From the NCBI GenBank assembly GCA_024279135.1, contig JAJRRU010000010.1, positions 431,238 to 495,237 of the forward strand: DNA of 64,000 nucleotides, read 5' to 3'. The stretch is from Alphaproteobacteria bacterium. Lineage in GTDB: Bacteria > Pseudomonadota > Alphaproteobacteria > Rhodospirillales > Casp-alpha2. Shown here in pieces: positions 57,088-64,000 of this stretch. Each line of letters starts with the position of its first letter. The stretch's first letter is position 1. The notes beneath the pieces were generated by a model. It saw only the letters and a program-made list of their open reading frames with translations. It had not been told where the DNA came from and searched no databases. A program made the translations under genes and the position numbers.

Positions 57088-58158
57088 ATGTCACAAATTA
57101 CTGATCATCTGACACTAATACGCCCCGATGACTGGCATGTACATTTTCGTGATGGCCCCATGCTGGATGCGGTCGTACCCCATACGGCCCGGCAATTCGG
57201 TCGCGCCGTGGTCATGCCCAATCTGACACCGCCGGTTACCCATATGGCGGCTGCCCGGGCCTATCGTGACAGAATTCTGGCTGCCGTACCGAAAGGTGTT
57301 ATATTTGACCCCCTGATGACCTGTTATCTAACCGATGACGTGAACGGCGACGACCTGGCAGCGGGCTTTGCGCAGGGTGTGTTTGCAGCGGCAAAACTCT
57401 ATCCTGCCAATGCCACAACCAATTCGGCATTCGGGGTCCGTGATCTGCGAAACATTCATGGTGCGCTGGAGTGTATGCAAGCCGCTGGAATGCCTTTGTT
57501 GATCCACGGCGAAGTAACCAATCCTGAGGTGGATATTTACGACCGTGAAGCGGTCTATATCGAAACCGTGCTGGAACCGATGGTGCGCGATTTTCCGGAA
57601 CTGCGGATCGTGCTGGAACATATTACTACCCGGCAGGGCGTCGATTTTGTGCGCGACCGCCATGGCGCTGCGCCGGGTCGGATCGGGGCGACCATTACCG
57701 CCCATCATTTGATGATCAATCGTTCGGATATGTTTCGCGGTGGTATTCGCCCACACCTGTATTGTTTGCCAATAGCCAAACGCGAGGCCCACAGGCAGGC
57801 TTTGCGGAAGGCCGCCATTTCCGGTGCCGGGCCTTTTTTCCTGGGTACCGATTCCGCCCCCCATGGTATTGCGGCCAAGCAAAGTGCCTGTGGTTGTGCC
57901 GGGGTATTTTCGGCTCCCCTGGCCATACAGGCCTACGCACAGGTCTTCCATGAAGAAGACGCCTTGCACAGGTTGGAGGAATTTGCCTCGCGCAACGGCC
58001 CGGCTTTTTACGGATTGGCCGAAAACACCGACACCATAACCCTGAAACGCTGCTCACCACATAAGCTTGAGCCGATCCCGGTCGGTAATCCGGGGCCGGG
58101 CCAGGAAATGATTTTACCCTTCCTGGGCGAACAGGGTGTGTCTTGGTGTCTTGAGTGA
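57088..58158 (+). CDS. pyrC: Dihydroorotase (E. coli PyrC type)
   Basis: PyrC cyclises N-carbamoyl-aspartate to dihydroorotate in pyrimidine synthesis. The 356-residue protein is of the short type: the metal-binding DWHVHFRDG (about residues 17-25), the carbamylated Lys in AAKLYPANATTNS, LLIHGEVT and LEHITT with further His ligands and FLGTDSAPH with the late Asp. The length and order are standard. It stands alone between two convergent or unrelated genes. Confidence 0.95.
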   Translation: MSQITDHLTLIRPDDWHVHFRDGPMLDAVVPHTARQFGRAVVMPNLTPPVTHMAAARAYRDRILAAVPKGVIFDPLMTCYLTDDVNGDDLAAGFAQGVFAAAKLYPANATTNSAFGVRDLRNIHGALECMQAAGMPLLIHGEVTNPEVDIYDREAVYIETVLEPMVRDFPELRIVLEHITTRQGVDFVRDRHGAAPGRIGATITAHHLMINRSDMFRGGIRPHLYCLPIAKREAHRQALRKAAISGAGPFFLGTDSAPHGIAAKQSACGCAGVFSAPLAIQAYAQVFHEEDALHRLEEFASRNGPAFYGLAENTDTITLKRCSPHKLEPIPVGNPGPGQEMILPFLGEQGVSWCLE

Positions 58159-58187
58159 TCGGATCAGAGTTAATCGCGACCGATCAC
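58155..58187. other. Inverted repeat between convergent pyrC and radical SAM genes
   Basis: GTGATCGG (58155-58162) and CCGATCAC (58180-58187) form a perfect 8-bp dyad around 17 bases, covering both stop codons. There is no T-run; it may act as a bidirectional 3' end structure. Confidence 0.4.
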
Positions 58188-59134
58188 GCGTAGGATACAC
58201 AATCCTTGCACACCGTATCGCTAACGTCACCGTTCAGGTGGGCCTGACGCAGGGCTTGAAAGCCTGCCGACGTCCAGGCGTCCATAAAGCTCATATCGTT
58301 CAGGTTACCCATACGGAAACGCCCGTCATGGTCAAAACAACAGGCCGACAGGTGGCCTTCATAGGATACCCGCGCTTCGGTGAATAATGACCAGCATGGC
58401 ATGGCGGGGCGCATCTTGCCGGCGCGTCCCGGGTTGCCGCCACGAATTTCCCAGCCGCGTTTCTTTTCATCCACACTGACCAGGTCAGCCTGGGAATAGA
58501 GCGGCAGGGCGTAAACTTCGTCAAGAAATGGTTCCAGCTCATCGACCATACTTTTCATGTGCTCGCCCTGTTGGCCGTCATAGTCGATGTACGATCCATA
58601 GAGCCCACAGTCAAAACCGCCTTTCTCGCGGATAGCGTGGGCGGCCTTGATGTTATCAACCATGTCATAGAACATGCTGCCCTTGACCAGCGCGATGCTT
58701 TTGAACTGTTCTTCATCGGCGTAGTTCAGGGAGAACTTCAGGCTATCCAGCCCGGCTACCATACAGGCCTCGACCCGCTCCGGCGTTGAAAGAGAACCAT
58801 TGGTGGTCAGAAAGACGTATTCAAATCCGGTGTCCTTGGCGGCCTGGATGGCCTCGGGCAACCATGGCAGAATAAAGCTCTCGCCAAGATAAAACATCCC
58901 GACTTCCTCAACACCGGCAGCTTTAAGTTCTTTCAGCAGTTTCAGATAAAAATTCCAATCCATGTCGCGTTTGTCACGCAACTTGTAGCCGGTAGCGCAG
59001 AAGGAACAATTAAAGTTGCAACGTGCCGTCAGTTCTATCTTTACGCTGCGGGGGCAGGGCGGGGCGGCGATACGACGTTCGTCGCTGATACCCGTAATCG
59101 CATCCACACGTTCTGTGATTTTTCCGATTGCCAT
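58184..59134 (-). CDS. Radical SAM protein with SPASM-like C-terminus
   Basis: The 316-residue protein has the radical SAM cluster motif CNFNCSFC (C-x3-C-x2-C) near residue 40, then GVEEVGMFYLGESFILPWL and FLTTNGSLSTPERV as in the TIM barrel, and a Cys-rich C-terminus (MPCWSLFTEARVSYEGHLSACC; TVCKDCVSY) that would bind auxiliary Fe-S clusters as in SPASM proteins. Such enzymes modify peptides, sugars or cofactors. No peptide or partner gene is next to it, so its role is unknown. ATG 59134 has GGAG ten bases upstream; a GTG at 59158 is also in frame. Confidence 0.83.
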   Translation of the reverse strand: MAIGKITERVDAITGISDERRIAAPPCPRSVKIELTARCNFNCSFCATGYKLRDKRDMDWNFYLKLLKELKAAGVEEVGMFYLGESFILPWLPEAIQAAKDTGFEYVFLTTNGSLSTPERVEACMVAGLDSLKFSLNYADEEQFKSIALVKGSMFYDMVDNIKAAHAIREKGGFDCGLYGSYIDYDGQQGEHMKSMVDELEPFLDEVYALPLYSQADLVSVDEKKRGWEIRGGNPGRAGKMRPAMPCWSLFTEARVSYEGHLSACCFDHDGRFRMGNLNDMSFMDAWTSAGFQALRQAHLNGDVSDTVCKDCVSYA

Positions 59135-59370
59135 AGGGTTAGTACTCCAGTATGCCACGGCCCGTTCAGGGTCGTGATCTGTGTCAAAATTAAGCAGAAT
59201 TACAATAAATCATTCAGGTTATGTCTGCCTGCATGCCCAGTGTAGGAATTATACAATAGTGGGTTTTAATAAATTGTACATTGAGCAAAGTCAATCTTGG
59301 GCTGATTACGTGAAATTTTGTATTTTTTAATTTTATGGCGAAAAAATCCAACCAACCACCTTCCACCTGC
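59135..59370. other. Intergenic region before the tRNA gene
   Basis: AT-rich, about 240 bases; I see no gene or repeat here beyond the ribosome-binding site of the radical SAM gene. Confidence 0.4.
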
Positions 59371-59399
59371 TTGACACCCCGTGCCCAAGCGCATTATAT
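59371..59399 (+). promoter_or_regulatory. Sigma-70-type promoter of the tRNA gene
   Basis: TTGACA (59371-59376) and TTATAT (59394-59399) are separated by 17 bases and lie 45 bases before the mature tRNA. The -35 is a perfect consensus. Confidence 0.7.
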
Positions 59400-59444
59400 C
59401 CCCCTGCCATATGGCTATAGTCTAAGCCGTAACGATACCCATAG

Positions 59445-59521
59445 GGCGGAGTAGCTCAGCTGGTTAGAGCAGCGGAATCATAATCCGCGTGTCGGGGGTT
59501 CGAGTCCCTCCTCCGCTACCA
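59445..59521 (+). tRNA. tRNA with CAU anticodon, probably elongator Met
   Basis: All arms fold: acceptor GGCGGAG with CTCCGCT (first pair G-U), D-arm GCTC/GAGC, anticodon stem GCGGA/TCCGC around the loop ATCATAA with anticodon CAT, T-arm GGGGG/CCCTC around TTCGAGT, and encoded CCA. The anticodon stem lacks the three G-C pairs of initiator tRNA, so it is elongator Met or, less likely, the lysidine-modified Ile2 tRNA. Confidence 0.92.
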
Positions 59522-59525
59522 TTTT

Positions 59526-59564
59526 AAACCCTTGAAAACATGAAATTTTTGAGGGTTTTTCTTT
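59526..59564 (+). terminator. Rho-independent terminator of the tRNA gene
   Basis: AAACCCT...AGGGTTT, extended by further weak pairs to a stem of about 13 bp with a seven-base loop, is followed by TTCTTT. It begins five bases after the tRNA CCA. Confidence 0.85.
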
Positions 59565-59616
59565 GCTTGTTTAGCGCCCGTCACCGGAAAAGCTGAAAAT
59601 TGAGCAGACTGAACTC

Positions 59617-59772
59617 ATGTATTTAAATCACCGATCAGGAATTGGCACAAATGAAAAGAACGTGGAGATAAAGTTAGATTGTTTAAACCCAACGGAGGCA
59701 AAGGATAAATTCATTGAGAGGTTCAACGAGTTGAGGCGACAGCTCACTTTAACTGATTGCGGGTGTATATAG
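59617..59772 (+). CDS. Possible short gene or gene remnant after the tRNA
   Basis: A 51-residue frame (MYLNHRSGIGTNEKNVEIKL onward, ending LTLTDCGCI) is polar and plausible as protein, and the frame is open upstream to 59575. No ribosome-binding site is clear and I do not recognise the family. Lying directly behind a tRNA it could be a leftover of an integrated element. The sequence could equally be non-coding. Confidence 0.25.
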   Translation: MYLNHRSGIGTNEKNVEIKLDCLNPTEAKDKFIERFNELRRQLTLTDCGCI

Positions 59773-59923
59773 CCGTATAGGTTCTATTGTCGATACATCC
59801 GGTTTGTGATCCAATAGAAGACAATATAGATGGCTTGTTGCCCCTTAGGTTTTTAGCCAATTTCGGACTATCCTCATACGAAGAGGTATCGAAAGTGAAA
59901 ACCAGTTTCCTTGATAGAAATCG
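59773..59923. other. Intergenic region with an inverted repeat
   Basis: TTCTATTG (59782-59789) and CAATAGAA (59812-59819) form a perfect 8-bp dyad with a 22-base loop. Otherwise I see nothing; a promoter for the sensor gene should lie here but is not obvious. Confidence 0.35.
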
Positions 59924-62900
59924 ATGCTCATGGTAGGTAGTTCGTACTGGAAATTTTTTTGGTGTGATCTATTGCTGCCACTTAATCATTTGTTTTCTGC
60001 TAAAAATCTATTGTTATTCGTGGTCTTATTTATCACGGTAATATCTGGTCAGTTTGGCGCGTTGGCAACAGAAACATCGTCGCAAATTTCCGTCACTTAT
60101 TGCGCCGAATGCGTTCCCTTTCAGTTCACCAATGCGGCTGGAAAAGCCGATGGTCAGATCATCGATTACTGGAAACTGTGGTCAAAGAAGACCGGCGTCG
60201 CCGTCCGGTTTGTCCCGGCGACCTGGAGCCAAACATTAGCCAACGTTCGTGACGGCAAAGTGGATGCCCACGCCGGACTGTTTTTCAGTAATGAACGAAA
60301 CACATACCTGGACTACGGATCGGCACTGACCAGTACCGACACACACGTCTTCTTCAATGAAGATATTGCATTCCCGGAAACGTTTGCTGAATTAAAATCA
60401 TACAGAATTGCCGTACTTTCAGGGGATTTAGCCGAAGATTGGCTAAAAAGCCGGTTGGGTGAAGCATCCGTCGTCGGATTCAAGGATTATCAAAGTATCA
60501 TTGCCGCATTGAATTCGGGTGAGATCAAGCTGTTCGCTGCCGATACCCAAACCGGCCTTTACCATCTTGGCCGTGCCGACCTGCTGACCAAGTTCAAACA
60601 TCAAAAACTAAAACCTTTGTATACCAGCGACTGGTTCGTCGCCGCACAAAAGGGAAACCAGGCTCTTCTCGATATTATCAATGGCGGTATGGCCAAGATA
60701 AATGCCGAGGAACGCTTAAAAATCGCCCGAACATGGGCATCGGGGACACGGTCCGGTGACCCGGACAGTATCATCGTTTCTATCGATAGCTACTATCCAC
60801 CTCTGTCTTCTATTGGCATTGATGGATCGCCACAAGGATTAATGGTAGATATCTGGCGTGAATGGGGAAAGGTTGTTAACCGTAAAGTCCGATTCAAGGC
60901 CGGAAATTGGAAACAAACCCTGGATGATGTTCGCACCGGCGAGGCCGACATTCACTCAGGTCTCTTTAAATCGAAGGATCGGGAAAAGTGGCTGTCTTTT
61001 TCCCAACCCATTCAAGTTATTAAGACAGGCCTTTTCTCGAAGACTGACTCGATCTCAGGCAATTCGCTGGCCGCATTAAAAGGAAAACGCATCGGTGCCA
61101 TAGCAGGGTCCTATCAGGCACAGTTTATTGAACAGAATCATCCTGAAATCAGCCTTCTCAAGGTCGCCGACCGCACGGAATATCTCATGTCCTTGATGCG
61201 TGACGAAATTGTCGCGATCATCGAGGAAATTCCGACAATGGATGCCAGTTTAGCCAAGTTCGGTTTGACTGGTTCGATTTCACGTCGGACACACTTGTTT
61301 GAAAACAAAGTATTCGCAGGTGTCCGCAAGGACAACATGGCCTTGCTCGAACTTGTGAATACAGGGTTGGACTTAATACCGCGTGAACGCCTCGCCAAGA
61401 TCGAAGCACGCTGGATTACCAATCCGGAAGATCGTTTTTTCAAAGAAAAGAAAGGCATCGTGGCCCTAACCAGTGCCGAAAAGAAGTGGATTGCGGCGCA
61501 TCCCATATTCAGTACTGCCGCGACAGCGGACTGGCCACCTTTTGAATGGGAAGAAGAAGGAACCGGAAAGCACCTTGGTATATCAGCTGACTTCATAAAG
61601 CTGGCAGCACAAAAAGTCGGTTTACAGGTTGCTCCGGAATTTGGTCGGTGGTCTGAGTTGGTCGAAAAGTTGAAGGTTAAGCAAATTGACAGTGTACCTG
61701 GACTTAATAAAACGCCGGACCGTGATAAGTACCTGTTCTTTAGCGAACCCTTCGTAGATTATTTTTCGGTTATTTTTACATCTGAAGAACGAGATGACAT
61801 CAACTCCATGTCCGACCTTGACGGTAAAACGGTTGCCGTAGAGAAAGGGTATGCCTTGGCCGAGGTGCTGGCCAGGGATTTTCCGAAAATTAGTCTGAAA
61901 CTGGTTGATACAACGGTCCAGGCCTTGCAGGCTGTCTCATCCAATAATGTGGACGCCTTTGTGGGTAACCAACTGGTCGGAACCTATCTGATAAAAAAAT
62001 ACCTGATCACCAATGTCAAAACGACGGGGTTCTACAACAAAACTCCCGGTCAATTACGGTTCGGCGTCCGCAGGGATTTGCCTATCCTGCGTCTTCTTCT
62101 GGATAAGGGCCTGGCGGCTATAACCGATGATGAACGCGCCGCTATCATTAAAACGCATACAGGGTTGCAAGTTGAAATGGGCAAGCGGGTCAGGCTGACC
62201 AACAAGGAAAGGGAGTGGCTCAATGAACACCGGACGGTGAAACTCGGTGTGGATTCAGCCTGGCCACCCTTTGAATATATTGATGAAGACGGAGTTTACA
62301 GCGGTCTTGCCGCAGGATATATCGAAGTGCTTTCCAAGCGGCTCAATATGACGATGGCTCCGCAGTCGGCATTTTCCTGGTCCGAAGCGATCAAAGCCAT
62401 AGAAGCGGGAGAGGGTATCGACATCCTGCCTGCCGCTGCGAATACGCCTGCGCGTCAGAAGTTCATGAACTTCACCAAACCTTATCTGTCATTCCCCCTG
62501 GTCGTCGCAACGCGGAAGGATTCACCTTACGTCGGCGGTTTGCCCGACTTGAATGGTAAAAAGGTCGGCGTCGTTCGTGATTATTATTCGCACGAGATAT
62601 TAAAGGAAAACCACCCCGAGATTATTCCTGTTTTTTCGGATACCGTCGCTGACGGGCTGCAAGCCTTGGAGAATGGAAGATCTGATGCCTTCTTCGACAA
62701 CCTGGGCGTCATCACTTACGAACAAGACCGCCTTGGACTCGCAAACATCAAAATTGCCGCGCCAACCAAATACAAGGCCGAACTGTCTATGGCTGTGCGA
62801 AAGGATTGGCCCGAACTGATTCCAATCCTCAACAAGGCCTTAGACACTATAGATTCAAAAGAACGATCGGCGATCAGAAACATCTGGCTGGCGGTTCGGG

Positions 62901-63838
62901 TCAGTTTTGGTTGGGATATCAAGACGGTTCTGTTATGGGCTTTGCCGATTGGTGGGAGCGCAGTGCTTATTATCCTCGTCATCGTGGTCTGGAACCGCAA
63001 AATGCGCCACGAAATCGATCAACGGAAAAAGGCCCAGGCGGAACTAACCATCGCCCATGATAAACTCGGTGAAGCAATGGGGCACATTGAAGGAAGCATT
63101 AACTATGCCAGCCGCATTCAGCGTTCCGTGCTCCCCGACGAGATCTTGTTCGAGTCGCTATTCAAGGACTATTTCATCCTATGGGAACCACGTGACGTTG
63201 TCGGCGGAGATATCTATTGGGCCAATATGTGGGGTAATGGCGTCATCATGGTGCTTGGTGATTGCACAGGCCATGGGGTCCCCGGCGCTTTCATGACGCT
63301 AATTACCACGGGCGCGATGGACCGGGCTCTGATCGATACGAAAGAAGGTAACGTCGGTGAATTCCTGCAGCATATTCATCAGATGGTGCAAGTGACGTTG
63401 GGACAGCACGGCCAGGAAGGTGAATCCGATGACGGCATGGAACTCGGTGTCTGTTATTTCGTACCGGATGGCAAATCAATGAATTTCGCCAGCGCCCGTT
63501 TCGATCTGTACAAGGTTGAAAACGGTGAGGTCACTGTCGTCAAACCGACTAAAAGCGGAATTGGCTATCGCGGCATTTCCTTTGATCAGGAATATACCGA
63601 ACACCGGATTGCCCTGACAAAAGCCCAAACCTTCTATATGACATCCGATGGCCTGATTGACCAAGTGGGGGGCGAACGGCGCCGCATGTTCGGGAAAAAG
63701 CGTTTTAAAGAACTACTCTTGAGCGTTCAGAATAAGGCAATGTTTAATCAGAAAGAAACCATTCACAAAGCCCTTCTTGAATACCAAGGTGATGAAAAAC
63801 GCCGGGATGACGTGGCTGTCATCGGCTTTAAAACATGA
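59924..63838 (+). CDS. Sensor with four tandem SBP_bac_3 modules fused to a SpoIIE-type phosphatase
   Basis: The 1304-residue protein begins with a membrane-anchoring signal (about residues 29-47), followed by four periplasmic solute-binding modules of the SBP_bac_3 type: about 53-272, 282-497, 525-745 and 768-990. Modules 1 and 2 resemble each other (WSQTLANVRDGKVDAHAGLF; WKQTLDDVRTGEADIHSGLF), as do 3 and 4 (DWPPFEW; AWPPFEY). A membrane helix (about 1001-1023) and a coiled coil lead to a PP2C/SpoIIE domain with IQRSVLPDE, DVVGGDIYW, LGDCTGHGVPGAFM and RRDDVAVIGFK, all metal-binding Asp positions kept. It should couple amino-acid-like ligands outside to dephosphorylation of a regulator inside, such as an anti-sigma antagonist. 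The start is not supported by a strong ribosome-binding site; ATG 59930 is an alternative. Confidence 0.88.
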   Translation: MLMVGSSYWKFFWCDLLLPLNHLFSAKNLLLFVVLFITVISGQFGALATETSSQISVTYCAECVPFQFTNAAGKADGQIIDYWKLWSKKTGVAVRFVPATWSQTLANVRDGKVDAHAGLFFSNERNTYLDYGSALTSTDTHVFFNEDIAFPETFAELKSYRIAVLSGDLAEDWLKSRLGEASVVGFKDYQSIIAALNSGEIKLFAADTQTGLYHLGRADLLTKFKHQKLKPLYTSDWFVAAQKGNQALLDIINGGMAKINAEERLKIARTWASGTRSGDPDSIIVSIDSYYPPLSSIGIDGSPQGLMVDIWREWGKVVNRKVRFKAGNWKQTLDDVRTGEADIHSGLFKSKDREKWLSFSQPIQVIKTGLFSKTDSISGNSLAALKGKRIGAIAGSYQAQFIEQNHPEISLLKVADRTEYLMSLMRDEIVAIIEEIPTMDASLAKFGLTGSISRRTHLFENKVFAGVRKDNMALLELVNTGLDLIPRERLAKIEARWITNPEDRFFKEKKGIVALTSAEKKWIAAHPIFSTAATADWPPFEWEEEGTGKHLGISADFIKLAAQKVGLQVAPEFGRWSELVEKLKVKQIDSVPGLNKTPDRDKYLFFSEPFVDYFSVIFTSEERDDINSMSDLDGKTVAVEKGYALAEVLARDFPKISLKLVDTTVQALQAVSSNNVDAFVGNQLVGTYLIKKYLITNVKTTGFYNKTPGQLRFGVRRDLPILRLLLDKGLAAITDDERAAIIKTHTGLQVEMGKRVRLTNKEREWLNEHRTVKLGVDSAWPPFEYIDEDGVYSGLAAGYIEVLSKRLNMTMAPQSAFSWSEAIKAIEAGEGIDILPAAANTPARQKFMNFTKPYLSFPLVVATRKDSPYVGGLPDLNGKKVGVVRDYYSHEILKENHPEIIPVFSDTVADGLQALENGRSDAFFDNLGVITYEQDRLGLANIKIAAPTKYKAELSMAVRKDWPELIPILNKALDTIDSKERSAIRNIWLAVRVSFGWDIKTVLLWALPIGGSAVLIILVIVVWNRKMRHEIDQRKKAQAELTIAHDKLGEAMGHIEGSINYASRIQRSVLPDEILFESLFKDYFILWEPRDVVGGDIYWANMWGNGVIMVLGDCTGHGVPGAFMTLITTGAMDRALIDTKEGNVGEFLQHIHQMVQVTLGQHGQEGESDDGMELGVCYFVPDGKSMNFASARFDLYKVENGEVTVVKPTKSGIGYRGISFDQEYTEHRIALTKAQTFYMTSDGLIDQVGGERRRMFGKKRFKELLLSVQNKAMFNQKETIHKALLEYQGDEKRRDDVAVIGFKT

Positions 63839-63890
63839 TCTGTTCGTAAATTCTCTGGAAAATCTGGTTTAATCTGACAGTGTTTATCGA

Positions 63891-64000
63891 TCAACTATAG
63901 GTCCGTTGCTCCAGCGGTGATAGGTCGATTTGCTCGGAAAGTATTTTTAAAAAAGCCTCCTCGGCGCGGTTCAACCGAGCGCTGGGATTCCAGACCATAT
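63891..64000 (-). CDS. C-terminal end of an unidentified gene
   Basis: A frame enters from the right edge on the minus strand and stops at 63891. The visible 35 residues (NPSARLNRAEEAFLKILSEQ, then IDLSPLEQRTYS) are helical and look like coding sequence. The family cannot be told. Confidence 0.35.
   Translation of the reverse strand, partial: MVWNPSARLNRAEEAFLKILSEQIDLSPLEQRTYS

Overview
The window looks like a stretch of an alphaproteobacterial chromosome, probably Rhodospirillales-like and perhaps marine; the genus cannot be resolved from the sequence. Three arrangements support this: lpxC-bamD-recN-ligA, an F0 ATP synthase operon atpI-atpB-atpE-b'-b with a split b/b' pair and no F1 genes, and a DUF721(dciA)-DsbA-SMC block. 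Most genes are moderately GC-rich and tightly packed, often with 4-base stop/start overlaps. One low-GC island (about 45.6-48.9 kb) stands out.

Layout. 0-6.2 kb: end of lpxC, then bamD, recN, ligA and a cupin resembling DMSP lyases. 6.2-11.4 kb (minus): queC followed by a compact biotin operon bioF-esterase-bioC-bioD-bioA; bioB is not in the window. 11.4-14.2 kb (minus): F0 ATP synthase operon, closed by a strong terminator. 14.3-27.4 kb: a region rich in cyclic-nucleotide genes, with two cyclic-nucleotide-binding-domain (CNBD) proteins and two class III cyclases around smc, a DsbA-like thiol oxidoreductase and dciA. One CNBD protein is an ABC exporter with a strange, expanded nucleotide-binding domain. 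27.8-40.1 kb (plus): ten tightly coupled genes, with four glycosyltransferases, a histidine phosphatase and a NodB-fold deacetylase running directly into an oligopeptide-type ABC importer. 40.1-45.6 kb: methyltransferase and LysR regulator, divergent from an enolase-superfamily enzyme and a dimethylglycine-dehydrogenase-like flavoprotein. 45.6-48.9 kb: the AT-rich island with a dead IS3-type fragment and an SGNH/MBOAT O-acetylation pair. 48.9-59.1 kb: mutY, apt, an aminotransferase/beta-keto-acid cleavage enzyme pair, cytochrome c, a molybdopterin oxidoreductase, a hemerythrin, two small genes, pyrC and a radical SAM protein. 59.4-64 kb: an elongator-type tRNA with CAU anticodon, then a 1304-residue sensor with four periplasmic binding-protein modules fused to a SpoIIE-type phosphatase.

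The most notable observations are: the ten-gene glycan/importer operon; the ABC-CNBD protein with three copies of a TIxxNLLFG-like motif between Walker A and a degenerate signature; a 12-residue tandem-repeat insertion inside the iron-sulphur loop of MutY; a molybdoenzyme whose cluster-binding N-terminus has an ideal ribosome-binding site but no ATG/GTG/TTG start; and the four-module SBP/SpoIIE sensor. Small tandem duplications (10, 12, 16, 18 and 27 bp) recur at gene starts, stops and inside genes, suggesting a recurring mutational habit of this genome.
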